From contig NC_081541.1 of the NCBI RefSeq assembly GCF_901000735.1, positions 28,946,813 to 29,010,812 of the forward strand: a stretch of DNA of 64,000 nucleotides, read 5' to 3'. Shown here in pieces: positions 1 to 13,233 of this stretch; position 1 is the first letter of the stretch; each line of letters starts with the position of its first letter. A program made the position numbers and the translations under genes. The notes under the pieces are model-generated. The model had not been told where the DNA came from and ran no database searches. It worked only from the letters and a program-made list of their open reading frames with translations. Source of the stretch: Corylus avellana (lineage: Eukaryota; Streptophyta; Magnoliopsida; Fagales; Betulaceae).

Positions 1-74
1 ATCACCTCTATATTTCCCGACATGTCATTTTCCATGAATCTTCTTTCCCCTTTTCTTGCCCTTCCCCTTCCACT

Positions 75-1960
75 TTGAACCCACCCTTTCAACACACTCT
101 CCTCTATTCTCTCCTTCCTTCCCCTAACCCACCCTCCCACACTCCTCAATGCCTCCATAACCCACGGAGTCACCCCCCAACTCCACCACCACCTCCCACT
201 TCAACTGAGGTCACCTCCCCCTCTTCATTAGCACCAACTACTACTAACATTGTCTCTCCTTCTTGTACACAGGTTGCATCTGCTGAAACTGCTCCACCAG
301 CTCCCCCTCCTCGACAACATGGCATGCACGCTCGCTCTAGGAACAACATTTTCAAGTCAAAAAACCTTCCAAAGGGACTCATCAGGTATCCTCTCCCAAA
401 AGAACTCACTGCCACCACTTGCTCAGATGATATTGAACCGCCCAGCTACTCCTCTGCTGCTCCACATCCTTCTTGCAGAGCGGCCATGAACACTGAATTT
501 GATGTGTTACTCACCAATGGCACTTGGACCCTGGTCTCTCCACCCCCCAATACCAACATCTTTGGATGCAAATGGGTTTTTCGACTCAAACGCAAAGTCG
601 ACAGCACCATTGATCACTACAAAGCCTGACTCATCGCCAAGGGATTTCACCAACAACCTGTAATTGACTACGGCGAGATCTTCAGTCTAGTGGTCAAGCC
701 CACCACCATTCGCTTAGTTCTCTCTCTGGCAATCTCATCCGGATGATCTATTCGTCAAATTGATGTACAAAATACCTTCCTTCACGGATGGCATTCCGAA
801 GACGACTATATGGATCAACCTCTTGATTTTATTCATCCCCACTACCCCAATCATGTTTTGCAAGCTACAGAAGGCACTGTATGATTTAAAGCAAGCTCCC
901 CGCACTTGGTTTTCTCATCTCAGTGATCGACTTCTTGAGCTTGGTTTTGTCAGATCTTGCTCCAACTCCTCCCTATTCACTCGGTGTACACCTTAACATA
1001 CCACATACATCCTCATCTACGTCGACAACATACTTATCACCAGTTCCATTCCTCATGAGACCACCTCCCTTCTGTAATCCCTCCAAGTTGACTTTGCAAT
1101 CAAAGACCTTGGCTCCCTTCACTTCTTCCTTGGCATGGAAGTCATTACTACACCTGATGGTCTCATTCTCTCTCAACAACCCTATATCTTGCTATATCTT
1201 GGATCTCCTTCGCAAAAGCAACATGACTGATGCTAAACCCGTCAAGTCACCCATGTCCACTGCACATACCCTATCTCTACTCTCCGAGGACCCACTCAAT
1301 GACCCATCCTCTTACCGCAGCCTTGTTGGCAGCCTCCAATATCTCTCCCTCGCTAACATTTCCTTTGCAATCAACAAAGTTTCTCAATTCCTGCACCGCC
1401 CCACCTCTCTCCACCTCCAAGCCGTAAAGCGCATCATTCGCTACCTCAAATTCTCCATCACCTACGAACTACTCCTCCGTCGGTCCCCCTCCCGCACCCT
1501 CCAAGCTTTCTTTAACGTTGACTGGGCCGGCTGCCCCGATGACCAAAAATCCACCGGTGCCTTTTGCGTATTCCTTGGCCTCAACCTCATCTCATGGTCC
1601 TCTTGCAAACATCGCACCGTTGCCCGCTCAAGCACTGAATTTGAATATCGTACCCTCGCCATTACCGCTGCCGAACTCATTTGGCTCCAATCCTTGCTCT
1701 GAGACCTTGGTATTTTTCTTCCCCATCCGCTTTCACTTTGGTGAGATAATATTGGCACCACCTACTTATCTGCCAACCCTGCCTTCCATGCCAGCACGAA
1801 ACACATTGAAATCGATTTCCACTTTGTCCACGATAAAGTTGCCTCCAACACCCTAGTCATGCGTTTCATCTCTAGCAAAGACAACCTCGCTGACATCTTC
1901 ACTAAACCCACTGCTTTCTCTCCTTTCACTCTCATGCGGACCAAGCTCAACATTGTGTGC
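75..1960 (+). pseudogene. copia pol remnant (reverse transcriptase and RNase H)
   Basis: Fragments in shifting frames match the end of a copia polyprotein. The pieces are an N-terminal proline/serine-rich linker, the reverse transcriptase entry motif FGCKWVFRLKRK (about 560-600), [12 protein letters not shown] (about 875-910), and a polymerase motif that reads YVDN instead of YVDD (about 1018-1030). Next come a FFLGMEV-like block, the SSTEFEYR RNase H region (about 1625-1660), and the terminal DIFTKP motif (about 1890-1910). Stops occur right after KRKVDSTIDHYKA and at several later points. The loss of the second catalytic aspartate and the frame breaks mark it as dead. The proline-rich 184-residue open frame at the start is part of this remnant, not a host gene. 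Confidence 0.85.
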
Positions 1961-1983
1961 CACGTGGCTCGCTTGCGGGGGCG

Positions 1984-2320
1984 TAATGGGACAAACATAA
2001 TTAACTCCACAAATCCTCACATGGAAACCAAAGCATTGTCCATATTCTCCACAAGACAAGTGCGTGACCTGCACGACCACAATCCTCAAAAGGAATCTCA
2101 AGCAACGGCTACATCCAAAATAATGCAAATGAAATCCTACAATTATAGCAAACCAAATCAGCCCAACGGCTAGAGCTCAACAAGAAAGGAAATCCAAGCA
2201 ATTTGTCATTTATTTTGTAAAATACTTTTCTTTGTAAATCTCTCAAAGAATGTGTATAAATTCAGAATGCATCAATGGAAAATACAAGACAGCAATCACA
2301 CCGAAATATCAAACTCTTCA
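1984..2320 (+). repeat. 3' LTR of the first copia element
   Basis: A 337-bp LTR starts TAATGGGACAAAC just after the purine tract and ends CTCTTCA. It is colinear with the 316-bp solo LTR at 58902-59217. It begins TA where TG is usual, and both copies share this, so the change predates the duplication or is native to the family. Confidence 0.75.
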
Positions 2321-2325
2321 GTAGC

Positions 2326-3121
2326 ATGCATAATCATAACAAAAGATAACTAAGCTTAATTAGTTAGATAAGATCAAATCATTTGACTTAGGCATTGGTG
2401 CGAACAATGGTTATATTCCTCCCACTATTTTAACATCTACAATTGCCTTGGCCTAAATCATCAAATGAACTCAGATCTGGAAAGACGGCATATTTGAGGT
2501 AGTGCACATAATAGGCAAGAAATACAAGCCCCTCATCAAGGTCTTCATTCTTGCGTTCTAAAATGGGCACCAAAGATGTGGGTGTTGTTAAATCATCACT
2601 TCTCTTACAAGCTCATACTTATAAGAATTGATGAATTTGATTATTTAATTTATATTTTAACACTCCCGGTCATGGCATGGCATGGCAATTATACAAAAGG
2701 ATATATTTGTGACAGCATTACTATTTCACAATACATGGCATGGCATGCACGTACAATGTTGACAGGTACTACCTTCCTTCTTTTTTCAGCATACTCTGTT
2801 GGTTCTGGCACTACAGGGTAGGCAACAAAGTCAAATCTGATCAGTACCGGCTCTATGCGTTTAAATCTCAGGAAAGCTAACAACCCTAATCGTGACTTAT
2901 CATCAACGTAAAAATGGAAGGCTTAGTTTTCTATCTAGTTACCATTCTTTACCGCTTAAGGCCTAAACAAGATGTTGGTAGGCATTCTTAAATGTCAACA
3001 TATATCCATACGAATTAGTGAAAGAACTACCAATTGCTTCACATACTTAGTGGTTGGGTTGGTTATGTAAGGTTGTTATTAGTCTGTCCAAGAAGAAAAA
3101 CATGTTTCATTCACTCCTGAC
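2326..3121. other. GLP upstream region, no gene seen
   Basis: This AT-rich stretch has no coding signal. It aligns by eye with 59223-59942 along its whole length with small indels, and forms the upstream and promoter sequence of the plus-strand GLP in each duplication unit. A short stretch carries repeated ATGGCATGGCATG motifs (about 2670-2750) that are absent from the unit B copy. Confidence 0.7.
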
Positions 3122-3129
3122 TATAAATA
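3122..3129 (+). promoter_or_regulatory. TATA box of GLP pseudogene A
   Basis: TATAAATA lies 93 bp upstream of the MKG start codon. The same motif sits at the equivalent place in the paralogous genes (59943-59950, and on the minus strand 22063-22070 and 63632-63639). Confidence 0.7.
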
Positions 3130-3853
3130 GACATGTTCCATGCAACATCTCTCACTCCTCACAAGACCAAGAATTCAGAGAATACCGAAGATGAGAATCA
3201 TAGCCACAAGAAGGATGAAAGGGGTTCCTAATTGCCTTGTAGCTTTGGCACTCATGGCTTTGGCATGCTCTGTTGCCTCTGCCTATGACCCTTCTCCTCT
3301 ACAAGACTTTTGTGTTGCACTTAAAACTTCCACTGATGCTGGTATGTACACCTTCTTCATCTTCTTTTTCTTCTTATTTGTATTTTCTTTTATTTGGGTT
3401 ATTACCATGTCAATGTTTAGAGGTATTACTTAAATGGGCCCTTTTAATTTCTGAATCACATGCTATATATATATCGTTATAATCTAAGTGTCCTGTGATA
3501 TTAACAAAATTTCCTTTGTTCAGTGTTTGTGAATGGAAAGTTCTGTAAGGATCCAAAGCTTTCCAATGCCAATGATTTCTCCTTTCGAGGGGCTAAACAT
3601 TCCTAGAAATACTGAAAATGCACTCGGGTCAAATGTCCCTCTTTTGAATGCAGACCAAATACCTGGCTTCAACACACTCGGCACATCCTTAGCTTGCATT
3701 GACTATGCACCGTACGGCCTAAATCCACCCCACACTCACCCTTGTTCCATAGGGATTCTACTAGTTGAAGAGGGGACCCAGTACATTGGCTTTTTCACAT
3801 CTAACCTAGATAACCGCCTCTTTACCAAAATTCTGAACGCGGGAGACATCTTT

Positions 3854-5199
3854 TGTTGTGCAAATATCTATCTAAATTAATAGGCAAATAATTATACATT
3901 TTACCCGCAAGTGCACAAGGTCAACATAATAGTATATGATGCAAGTATGGGATCATTCCATGAGGATTACTAAACCTTGCTTAAAATAAATTCCTTAAGT
4001 AAAACAAAACATAGATTGATTTTGATTTAATAATAATAAAAGGTAGGGCTTTGATATCCACCACTAATTATATTTAGATAATATAACAATATGCCAAAGC
4101 TTTGATCTTGTCATGCATACTTAATGTTTGCCAACTTAAGGGTATGGGTGTCTACTCCTTATGCTATTAATTTCCCTAAGCAACGAATTAGGCATGGGTG
4201 TATACTCTAATTATTTTCTTCCTTAAAGGATTTACCATGGGTGTCTACTAAGTTGTTCTTTAAGAAAGCTTGAATCTATGGAAATCGACAAACACATGAA
4301 GCTTAGGGCATGAGTGTCTACTCTCGGTTCCTCATGTTGATTAACCCAAGAATCTTTTGTTACTTTTATTAAACACAGGACTCAGTCATCCAAATTGATT
4401 TAACTAGCTAGTCGATACCACATGCATATGTTGATCAGGTAAACACATATGGGGAATTCATGAACATAGGAATTAATCAAGTTAAATATCACAACATGAT
4501 CATCACAAGGGAGCCAATATTGAATATTAACTAAACATAAATAGGGCTTCAATCTAGCCCTACTAAGTAAATTAGTTACACATGAGTTTGATGTTAAACA
4601 TCTTCATAAAATAAAATAAAAATAGAAAGGAAAAGAATAAACCCGAAACTTGAACTTGAAGAGCTCTAATTCTTCTCCTTGGAAATTGTGTGTCTATTCT
4701 AGAAGTTTAAGGATCTATTTATAAGCCTTAGAAGTATTCTAGAAACCCTAAAAGTCGTAGGGTTTGAGCCCTAGTTCTCACAAAGCTACAAAACCCTAAA
4801 AATCACACTTTCCATATCAAGGCTGGTAGCTGGCTTGCTCCTCACGCACGGGTGTGCTCGATTGTAGCCCTATGCGATCGATCCTTCGTGCTGGCGCTCG
4901 ATCGCAAGTGCGATCGAGGCTTTCGATGGTGTGCATGATCGCACGCCTTGCACTCATGGCCTTCGCCTGTAGTGCGCTCGATCACAACTCCACTACGATC
5001 AATCACACTACCAAAGCCTTGATTTTTTCTCAAAATGACTCTTTAAGCCCGAAACTTTCGAGATTGCTTCCTTTTCTTCAAAGGGCATACAAAAACAAAG
5101 AAAACACATAAAAGAACTAAAATGACATAAATTGATCTAAATTAAGGAATTAACAAATGTAAGTTAAGAGCTAAAACATGAATATTTTGGCACTTAACA
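3854..5199 (-). repeat. 3' LTR of the Athila element
   Basis: This is a 1,346-bp terminal repeat, homologous to 15600-16908. Its far part (about 4850-5000) is rich in CGATCG-type motifs, and a minus-strand TATAAATA lies near 4719. Confidence 0.92.
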
Positions 5200-5681
5200 C
5201 ATCCCTAAACTTACATATTGCTAGTCCTTTAGCAATATGAAACTGAAAACTAAATGGAAAAACAAAAAATAAAAAGATAAATCCATCTTTCGTGGGATGT
5301 ACGATTGGATTTAGCGTATGCAACAAGCCTTTTAAACCCCTAGGAATTCCCTAGAGGACGAGTGGAGTCTCATGAGGGTTTTCTAGGAATGTTACCCACA
5401 AACATCATGCACAGTTCATGTTATCCAAAAAAATTAAAGTAATCTCAAGACCATGAATTTCATTCATTGACAAGCTTAAAAAGATAAACTCCATCTTCAC
5501 AATGAATTGAAATCTCAAAGTTTAATTTCTTACTAAGGAATTACATCACAAGTTTGAAAACAGTGTAAAATGAATCTAGCACATAAAGATGAAGCTTCCA
5601 ATTATTTTCAATGTGCAATGTCTCAATATCTCAAAGTTAACTAAAATCCCTATTAGAATGAATAGCTATAGCATATATTTA

Positions 5682-6978
5682 TGTTGTTCACAATTACCTA
5701 CCTAAATTAATAGGCAAATAACTAGATGTTTTACCTGCAAGTGCACGAGATCAACATAGTAGTATAGTGTGCAAATACGGGGTTATTCCCACGAGGACTT
5801 CTAAATCTTGTCTAAAATCAATTCCCAAAGTAAAATAAAACAAGTGATTGGATTTAAATTGATAATGATAAAAAAGTAGGGCTTTGATATCCACCACTAA
5901 TTATATTAAGCTAATATATCAATATGCCAATGTTTTGATCAAGTTATGTCTATCTAATGTTTGTCAACCTAAGGGCATGGGTGTATACTCCTTAAGCTAT
6001 AGATTTTCCTAAGCAACAAGTTACGCATGGGTGTATACTCTAACTCTTTTCTTTCCTAAAGGATTTAGCCTGGTGCATACTAAGTTGTTCTCTAGGAAAG
6101 CATATATTCTATGGAAATCGACAAATACATGAAACCTAGTGCATGGGTGTATACTCCCGGTTCCCCATGTCGATTAACCCAAGAACCTGGTGTGGATTAC
6201 TTTTGTTACTTATGTTAAACTCTAGACTCAGTCATCCAAATTGATTTAACTAACTAGTCCATACCACATGCACACGTTGATCAGGCACACACATATAATG
6301 AATTCATGAAACTAGGTATTAATCAAGTTAGATATCATAACAAGATCATCACAAAGGTGCCAATATTGAATATTAACAAAATCTAACTAGGGCATCAATC
6401 TAGCCCTACTAAATAAATTAATTACACATGAAGTTGATGTTAAACATCGTCATAAAATAAAATAAAAGAAAGGAAAAGAATAAACTCGAAACTTGAACTT
6501 GAAGAGCTCCAATTCTTCTCCTTACAAAGCATACCTATTCTAGAGGCTTAAGGGTATATTTATAGGCTTTAGAGGTCCTTGACAAACTAGTAAACCTAGC
6601 AATTTTCGTAGGGTTTTAAACCTATTACAATTGGGAGTTGGAAAACCCTAATATGGAAAGAATGACAATCTGGTTGCAGCTTTGATGTGTCTCCTGCGCA
6701 CGGGTGCGATCGATCGTAACCCGTGTATGCTTGATCGCAGGTCTGCAATCGAGCCTCTTCTGTTGTGTGCTTGTGGCCTACTTCATGCTGTGCCTTTTCC
6801 CACTTTTCCCATCTTTTCTCTTTGAGCCCAAATCTTTCCGATTTACTTCATTTTCTTCCAAAAGCCTACAAAAGTATGAAAAACACAAAAAGGAATTAAA
6901 ATGACCTAATTAACTAAAACCAAAGGATTCAAACATGTAAGTTAAGGGCTAAAAATATGAATATTTTAGCACTTAACA
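5682..6978 (-). repeat. Nested solo LTR of the same Athila family
   Basis: About 1,297 bp resemble both Athila LTRs from end to end, starting TGTTGTTCACAA and ending TTAACA on the plus strand. The copy sits inside the element's 3' non-coding region. The flanking five bases are ATTTA (left) and ATTTC (right), a 4/5 match to a target duplication. No internal domain accompanies it, so a solo LTR left by recombination is the simplest reading. Confidence 0.75.
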
Positions 6979-7879
6979 ATTTCTTTTTTTCTTCTCTCTT
7001 TTTTATTTTTATTTTCTTTTTCTTTTTCTTTTTTGTTTAGGTTGTACAATATTTAGTTCCCTTAAGCTTTCTAATTGACCCATGTAATGAGTGTTAAGTC
7101 AATGACTCCAAAACCAGGTAGTTTTAGGGCATTAGGTGTAAAACACCTCTAAAGACTTACTAACTTGAGTCAAAAAGGCTACGAAACCAAACTAACCATG
7201 GCATTAATCAAATCAAAATTCTTCACCTTTTTATGTGAACACTCAATGCTTTGAGGCAAAAGGTCCAGTTGTCATGTCAAAGTATCTATCTAATATGTCA
7301 TCCAGTTTCACCCAAGACATAAAAACACACACATCAGACTTTCATGCCATAACCCACAAATTATGTGCTAATGTGCTTGTGTGATCAAATCAAATATGTG
7401 AATTCTCAACTGTCCTAAGCAAGTAACCAAACTTAACAAATTCTATCATTAGATCATGTGTTCAAAATTTTAAGCTCACCAATGAAATCAAATCACATTT
7501 TTTTTTTTTTTTCAGATTAACCAAAATTTTAGGGCAAACATGAAGATGCATAATTTTTTTTTTTTTTTTAACAACACAAGAAACAAAGAAAACAACATGA
7601 AACTAGGATAAAGTGTGTGTAAAGTGTTTCCATACCCCTAAACTTAAATGACACATTGTCCCCAATGTATTGAAAACAAGGAAAGAATTTACCCAGGATA
7701 TGGACAAAATGGTATGGAAAGCATGGCTCATAGCATACCCCCAAACTTGAATCAAAGCACACTTCTCCCTACAAAATAAGAAAACACGAAAACAAGTAAA
7801 AGTAAACAAAACGAAACTAAAGATAAATAAAAAGATTAAGTGAAACACACTAAAACAAAATAACAAGATAAACTATGGG
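6979..7879. other. Athila 3' non-coding region, no gene seen
   Basis: This AT-rich stretch has pyrimidine runs (about 6980-7040) and two poly-T tracts near 7500 and 7556. It belongs to the long untranslated 3' part of the Athila element. Small open frames here are low-complexity and unsupported. Confidence 0.6.
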
Positions 7880-9011
7880 GTGCCTCCCATGAGCGCTAAG
7901 TTTAATGTCTTCAGCCAGATGGTGAGCCCCTCTCAGTGTTGTCCTGAAGAAGATGATCCTGATGGTGGTGGTAAATGGCTAAGAATGGACCACATCAGTT
8001 CTTCTAAGGCAGCTAGTCTTTGGTCGATCAAGACTTTATCCTCCCGAGCCTCTCGTCTTTGATCAACTAACCCTCGCCGAAGCCCTGCCACTTCTTCACT
8101 GATGGAACAATATTGTGCGACACGTAGAGTGACAGTGGCCTCCTCTTCTGTTGCTTCCCGCTTAGCTGGAGGTTCATCTTCTGCCATCGGCTCGGCTTTG
8201 AACTCTTCCGCTTTAGCTGCTGGTGCTTGAGATACCCTAGGCATGTGTGAGTAGCTTTGATTCCATTGGTGAATGCCAAACTTCGTGGTTGTGGTGACTG
8301 GCTCATCTGCTGAGGTGCCCTTGATGCCCTTTTTTTAAAGAATGTAAGTGATTAAGTAAGGAAAAGGTAACCCCCATGAGTGGGTGGACTCAGCTCCCCC
8401 GACATGCACTCTATTCCAAAACTTGTGAATTTGGTTTCAAATGATTTCAGGAATGGAACACCAGGCACCTTTATGAAAGGCGCAGAGTGTTTGTAAGAAT
8501 TGGTCTTGCCTTTGAGTCTTGTGCCCCAAGAGAAAGTCATTGTGGTGCAACATAGAGTCCACAAGCCAGAGCTGTGGAGGTAGCTTGGACCGGCTGCTGG
8601 CATTATGGTGTGTGTCAGCATATTACCCTTGGCACATGTCTTCAATGATTTTCACCACATAGTATCTGGGAGGTTATGCTGTCAACTGCGCTACTTCTGG
8701 AGGGTGCTCATCATTGCACTGGAGAGCAGCGGCAATGTAAGCCTAAGTTACTTTAATATCTTGATCATGAACTGTAGAAGATAGAGCAGCCGGCCTGTTG
8801 CAATCATGAGACTAGCTTGAATAGCTTCTTTAGCCCCGGTGCTTGAATTCTACAACCACCCATCGAGTAGCTTCAAGTTTTTGAAAATCCTCTCGAATGG
8901 CAAAAGTAGTTTCAAACAGCAGCTCCCGCTCCTCAAATGTGGGTGGGTGGGGGGAGGGAAATGGCTAGGGTATTAGAGCCCTGAGAGGATGAAGCTTGAG
9001 CTTTCGGCATG
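7880..9011 (-). pseudogene. Athila post-pol (env-position) reading frame, broken
   Basis: Reading leftwards from an ATG at 9011, the frame opens MPKAQASSSQGSNTLA. It shifts near 8940, continues FEERELLFETTFAIREDFQ, and stops near 8845. Further pieces lie at 8352-8645 and 7933-8244; the last is charged, with a heptad-like EEVAGLRRGL stretch. A serine-rich start followed by FEER-type sequence is typical of the third reading frame of Athila elements, which occupies the envelope position downstream of integrase. I see no convincing transmembrane segment or signal peptide, so an envelope function is not supported. Family assignment rests on position and general character. Confidence 0.55.
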
Positions 9012-9429
9012 GTGAGCTTGGTTCAGGAATTTTGTCAAACACTTGGTGTGCAATGGGACGAGCAAGGTTTCAAAATCACAGCACAAATTGTCCAAACCCC
9101 CTGCAAAACGATGAAAATCCAATCATAGAGGCAATTGTGGGTGGAGAAACGCCCACAAATTGCAAAAATTTTGAAAAAAAAAATGAGATTGGGAAGAAGT
9201 TGAGTTGGGGTGGAGATAGGTGAAGGGTGGAATGGTAAGGGTGTTATGAGGTGGAGGTTGGTAGCCGAAAAGGAGAACTTTGTTTTGGAGGTGCAGTGGT
9301 GGTAGTTGAAAACCAGTGGAGGTGCGGTGAGAGGGGTGGTGCTCCGGTTTAGTGAACTGAGAGTGCGGTGGTCTTGTACGGCGCAGGGAAGAAGTGATGT
9401 TGGAATGGGGGAAAGTGACCTAAAATAGG

Positions 9430-9640
9430 TCACGTGGCCTTTTGGCCGAGTGCGCTCGATTGCATGGAAGGTGCACTCGACCGCACTCGTGCAGTGGTGT
9501 GCGTGTGTGGGTGAGGTGCGCTCAAACACACACGAGGTGCGCTCGATCGCACTAACAGAATAGAACATAACAAAAATTGGGCACTGCGCTCGATTGCACT
9601 CAAGTTTTGCTTGATCGCAGTAACGGAATGTAAAACAATT
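9430..9640. repeat. Cluster of CGATCG-type motifs inside the Athila element
   Basis: Several copies of a GCGCTCGATCGCA-like word, most with one or two changes, lie in about 200 bp. The same word family is dense in the LTRs (about 4850-5000, 6700-6760, 16555-16710) and occurs near the primer-binding site (about 15390-15425). An open frame of 206 codons over this stretch looks like a by-product of base composition. Confidence 0.6.
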
Positions 9641-9897
9641 TTTTTTTTTTTTCAATGCAAAATGAATAGCAACTTACTGAAAAAATAAAAAAATAAAAAA
9701 AATGGTGCAAAATATAAGTAAGAATAGTAAAAGTACTACAGAAACTTATGTAAAGTAAAAAAATTGAACAATGGAAAGGAAACTAAAGATAGAAAAGTGT
9801 ACCGCCTTCAGTGGCCTCATTACCACTGTTCTGAGAAGATGAGCTCGAGCTCCTAGATTGCTCAAATGCTTCTTCTAGTAGCTTCAGTACTACTATT

Positions 9898-11141
9898 CTA
9901 GGGAGATGCACTTGGACTCCACTGATTGTGGCTCAAGTGCTCTTGGTGGTGCTGCATATTGGACAGATTGAAGTGCCAAATCTTGAGAAGCCAAATCTTG
10001 ATCTCGTGGTTCATTTCATTGTATGGCTTCACTCTGTGTCCATTCACCTTGAATGGCTGATTTGTTTGTGGGCTGTGAACCTCCAAAGCGCAATGAAGGA
10101 ATACTTGGGTAACAATACAAGGTCGAGACCATCTTGACTTAAGCTTACCAGGGAAGAGTTTCAATCTCGAATTATAGATCAATACCTTCTATCCTATATG
10201 AAACTCTTTCCTGATCAATTGCTTGTCATGGTATGCTTTGGTTCTTTCCTTGTAGAGCTTGGCATTGTCATATGCATCATGCCTCAATTCCTCCAGTTCA
10301 TTTAGTTGGAGCTTCCTCTTGTCACCAGCTATTTTCATATCAAAGTTAAACTTCTTGATGGCCCATACACTCTGTGCTCCAACTCTACTAGTAGATGACA
10401 TGCTTTCCCAAAGACCAACCAATATGGAGACATACCAATAGGCGTCTTGTAGGCAGTCCTATAGGCCCAAAGTGCATCATTCAAGCACAGAGACCAATCC
10501 TTCCTATTGGAATTCACTGTCCGTTCTAAGATGCCTTTGATCTCTTTGTTGCTTATCTCCATTTGACCACTAGTTTGGGGATGGCATGGAGTGCTAACCT
10601 TATGTGTGATGCCATACTTATTTATCAAAGAAGCAAAGGCATAGTTATTGAAGTGGCTACCTCCATCACTAATTATTGCTCTTGGCGTTCCAAACCTAGC
10701 AAAGATGTTATCCTGCAAAAACTTCACAACCACTTTGTGATCATTAGTCTTTGAGAGGACAGCCTCGAGCCATTTCGACACATAATCTACACCCACAAGA
10801 ATGTATAAATAACCATATGAGTTAGGAAATGGACCCATGAAGTCAATGCCCCATACATCAAAGAGCTCTACCACTAGAATATTCTTCAATGGCATCTGAT
10901 TTCTAGATGAGATGTTACTTGTCCTCTGGCATCTTTCACAAGAGCTGCAAAACAAAAAGGCATCTTTAAACACATTAGGCCAATAGAAACCAAATTGTAA
11001 TACCTTAAGAGCTGTTCCCTTGGGCCCAAAGTGTCCTCCATAAGCAAACTGGTGACAATGTTGCCAAATGCTCAAATGTTCTTCTTCTGAGACACCTTCT
11101 GGTGATTTGATCAGGGCAGAATTTGAACAGATAGGGGTCAT
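9898..11141 (-). pseudogene. Athila integrase
   Basis: The reading frame from 11141 to 10335 contains an HHCC zinc-binding region ([10 protein letters not shown] ... CSSCERCQ) and the DDE core. The first aspartate is in GIDFMGPF, the second in IISDGGSHF, and the glutamate in [11 protein letters not shown]. The C-terminal part continues in other frames at 10189-10422 ([17 protein letters not shown]) and 9898-10182 ([20 protein letters not shown]). These last motifs are the usual gypsy integrase tail. The core domain is uninterrupted, but the tail needs frame changes, so the protein is probably not made whole. It would integrate element cDNA in the nucleus. Confidence 0.88.
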
Positions 11142-11253
11142 CTCAATGGTATTGTCTAGATATGGACATCAACCTCATCCTTTCTTGACTAGACATACTT
11201 GGAGGAAAAACCTTGGCAATTATATAATTCACTATATCTGCATACCATGGAAG

Positions 11254-13233
11254 TTAGACCTCAATTGTAAACAACTGCTCATTTGAAAAATTTTCATTCA
11301 ATAGACGCTCATCTCCTTCTTCCTCATGGAGTAGTCTGGATAGGTGATTTGCCACCACATTCTCACTACCCTTCTTGTCTTTAATTTCAAGGTCAAACTC
11401 TTGCAGTAATAATACCCATCTGATCCATCTAAGCTTTTCATCTTTCTTAGCAAACAAATATCTCAAAGCAGCATGATCAGTGAATACAATAATCTTAGAA
11501 CCAATTAGGTATGATCTAAACTTCTCCTAGGCAAATATGACAGCTAATAATTCTTTCTCAGTGGTAGAATAATTTAGCTGAGCATCATTCAATGTTCTAG
11601 AAGCATAATAAATGGCATGAGGTACCTTTTTGATTCTTTGACCCAAGACAGCTTCCAAGGCAAAGTCACTGGCGTCACACATAAGCTCAAATGGTAGATT
11701 CCAATTAGGTGCCATCATTATTGGTGTAGATGTGAGCAGCTTTTTCAGTGTATTAAACACAGTCATGCATTCTTCAGTCCATTCAAACTTGGCCTCCTTG
11801 CCTAGCAATGCACAGAGGGGTCTAGAGATCTTGGAGAAATCCTTGATGAACCTTCTATAGAACTTGGCATGTCTAAGAAAAATTCTCACCCCTTTCACTG
11901 TCATAGGTGGGGGAAGCTTGGAGATGATGTCAATCTTGGCCTTATCTACCTTATTGCCCTTGCTAGAAATAGAATGATCTAACACAATGCCTTGTTGAAC
12001 CATGAAGTGGCATTTTTCCCAATTGAGCACTAGGTTGCATTCTTCACATCTCTTGAGGACACTTTTCCGATGATTGAGGCATTCATTGAAACTATATCCA
12101 AATACACAAAAATCATCCATAAATACCTCAATAAATTTTTTCACCATGTCTGAGCAAATGCTCATCATGCATCTTTGGAAGGTGGCTGGTGTATTGCATA
12201 ATCCAAATAGCATCCTTCTGTAGGCAAATGTGCCAAAAGGACATGTGAAGGTGGTCTTCTCTTCGTCCTCAGGTGCTATAGCAATCTGGTTGTAGCCACT
12301 GTACCCATCCAAGAAGCAATGGTAGCTATGGCCAATTAACCTCTCTAACATTTGATCAATGAAGGGTAGGGAAAAATTGTTTTACCTTGTTACCTTGTTC
12401 AGTTTTCTGTAATCAATGCATATCCTTCAACCAGTGGTTATTCTTATAGGTATCAACTCATCATCTTCATTCTTCATCACAGTGATCCCACTCTTTTTTG
12501 GAACTACTTAGACTGGACTAACTTATTTACTATCTGAGATGGGGTAGATAATGCCCACATCTAACAGTTTTAATATCTTTGCCTTGACTACCTCCTTCAT
12601 GTGTGGGTTGAGACTTCTTTGTGCATCCTTGGTTGGCTTTGCTTCGTCTTCAAGGAATATCTGATGCATGCACTTAGCTAGACTTATCCCCTTGATGTCA
12701 TCAATGGTCCATCCCAAAGTAGTTTTATGCTCTCTAAGAACTCTTAACAACTTTTCTTCTTCCCCACAACTCAGATTTGTAGCAATTATGACCGGTAGTG
12801 TCTTGTTTTCCCTTAAGTAGGCATATATCAGATGTTCTGACAATTGCTTCAATTCCAATCTTAGAGCTTGGACAAATGAAGGGACAAAAGTAGTATTAGT
12901 AGGCTCAAGGATCTCAAAGCGAGGAGGGTACTTACTTGAATGCTTTGGAGAGGCCTCAAGAAGGTGCACGGTTTCAATGATGTCTTCAGTAACATCTTTA
13001 GATTTTGGCTCAATGTCCTTCATTGTGAAACTATTGGTGAGGGTGGCCTCCAACGGTTCAATGTGATGGACCTCAAACACTTTCCCAACAACACTATGAA
13101 TTATACAGACATTAAAACCTTTCAGATCATCTTGAGGTAATTTTAATGCATCAAATACTCTAAATTCTACCTTCTCACCATTTACCTTCATACTTACAGT
13201 ACCCTTTTTCACACAAATTTTTTGTATTAGCAA
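11254..13233 (-). pseudogene. Athila reverse transcriptase and RNase H
   Basis: From right to left, a linker (12523-13233) ends LLDVGIIYPISDSK at the start of the polymerase domain, and a stop follows where the family has tryptophan. The fingers/palm part (11527-12351) shows FLDGYSGYNQIAI, FGLCNTPATFQRCM and FMDDF, an accepted variant of the YxDD motif. The connection and RNase H part show FELMCDASDFA, YASRTLNDAQ and TEKELLAV, then a stop. The rest continues at 11254-11466 ([23 protein letters not shown]). At least two stops and one frame change break the chain. The polymerase motif itself is intact. Confidence 0.9.

Larger units (their letters stand above)
1..2320 (+). mobile_element. Decayed Ty1/copia retrotransposon, 3' part only
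   Basis: The window opens inside a plus-strand copia element. Reverse transcriptase and RNase H remnants run from about 75 to 1960, then a purine-rich tract (CTTGCGGGGGCG) leads straight into an LTR at 1984-2320. The 5-bp sequence GTAGC follows the LTR at 2321-2325. The same GTAGC brackets the homologous solo LTR in the second duplication unit (58897-58901 and 59218-59222), so it is taken as the target-site duplication. The 5' LTR, gag and integrase lie outside the window. The body carries many stops and frame changes, so the element cannot encode its own replication. Confidence 0.85.

Noticed and set aside
75..629. Proline-rich 184-codon open frame at the window start
   Set aside because: It ends in a typical copia reverse transcriptase entry motif, so it is a linker remnant of the retrotransposon, not a host gene.
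9035..9655. 206-codon minus-strand open frame
   Set aside because: It covers the repeated CGATCG words of the Athila element, crosses the start of the env-position frame and has no recognisable domain.
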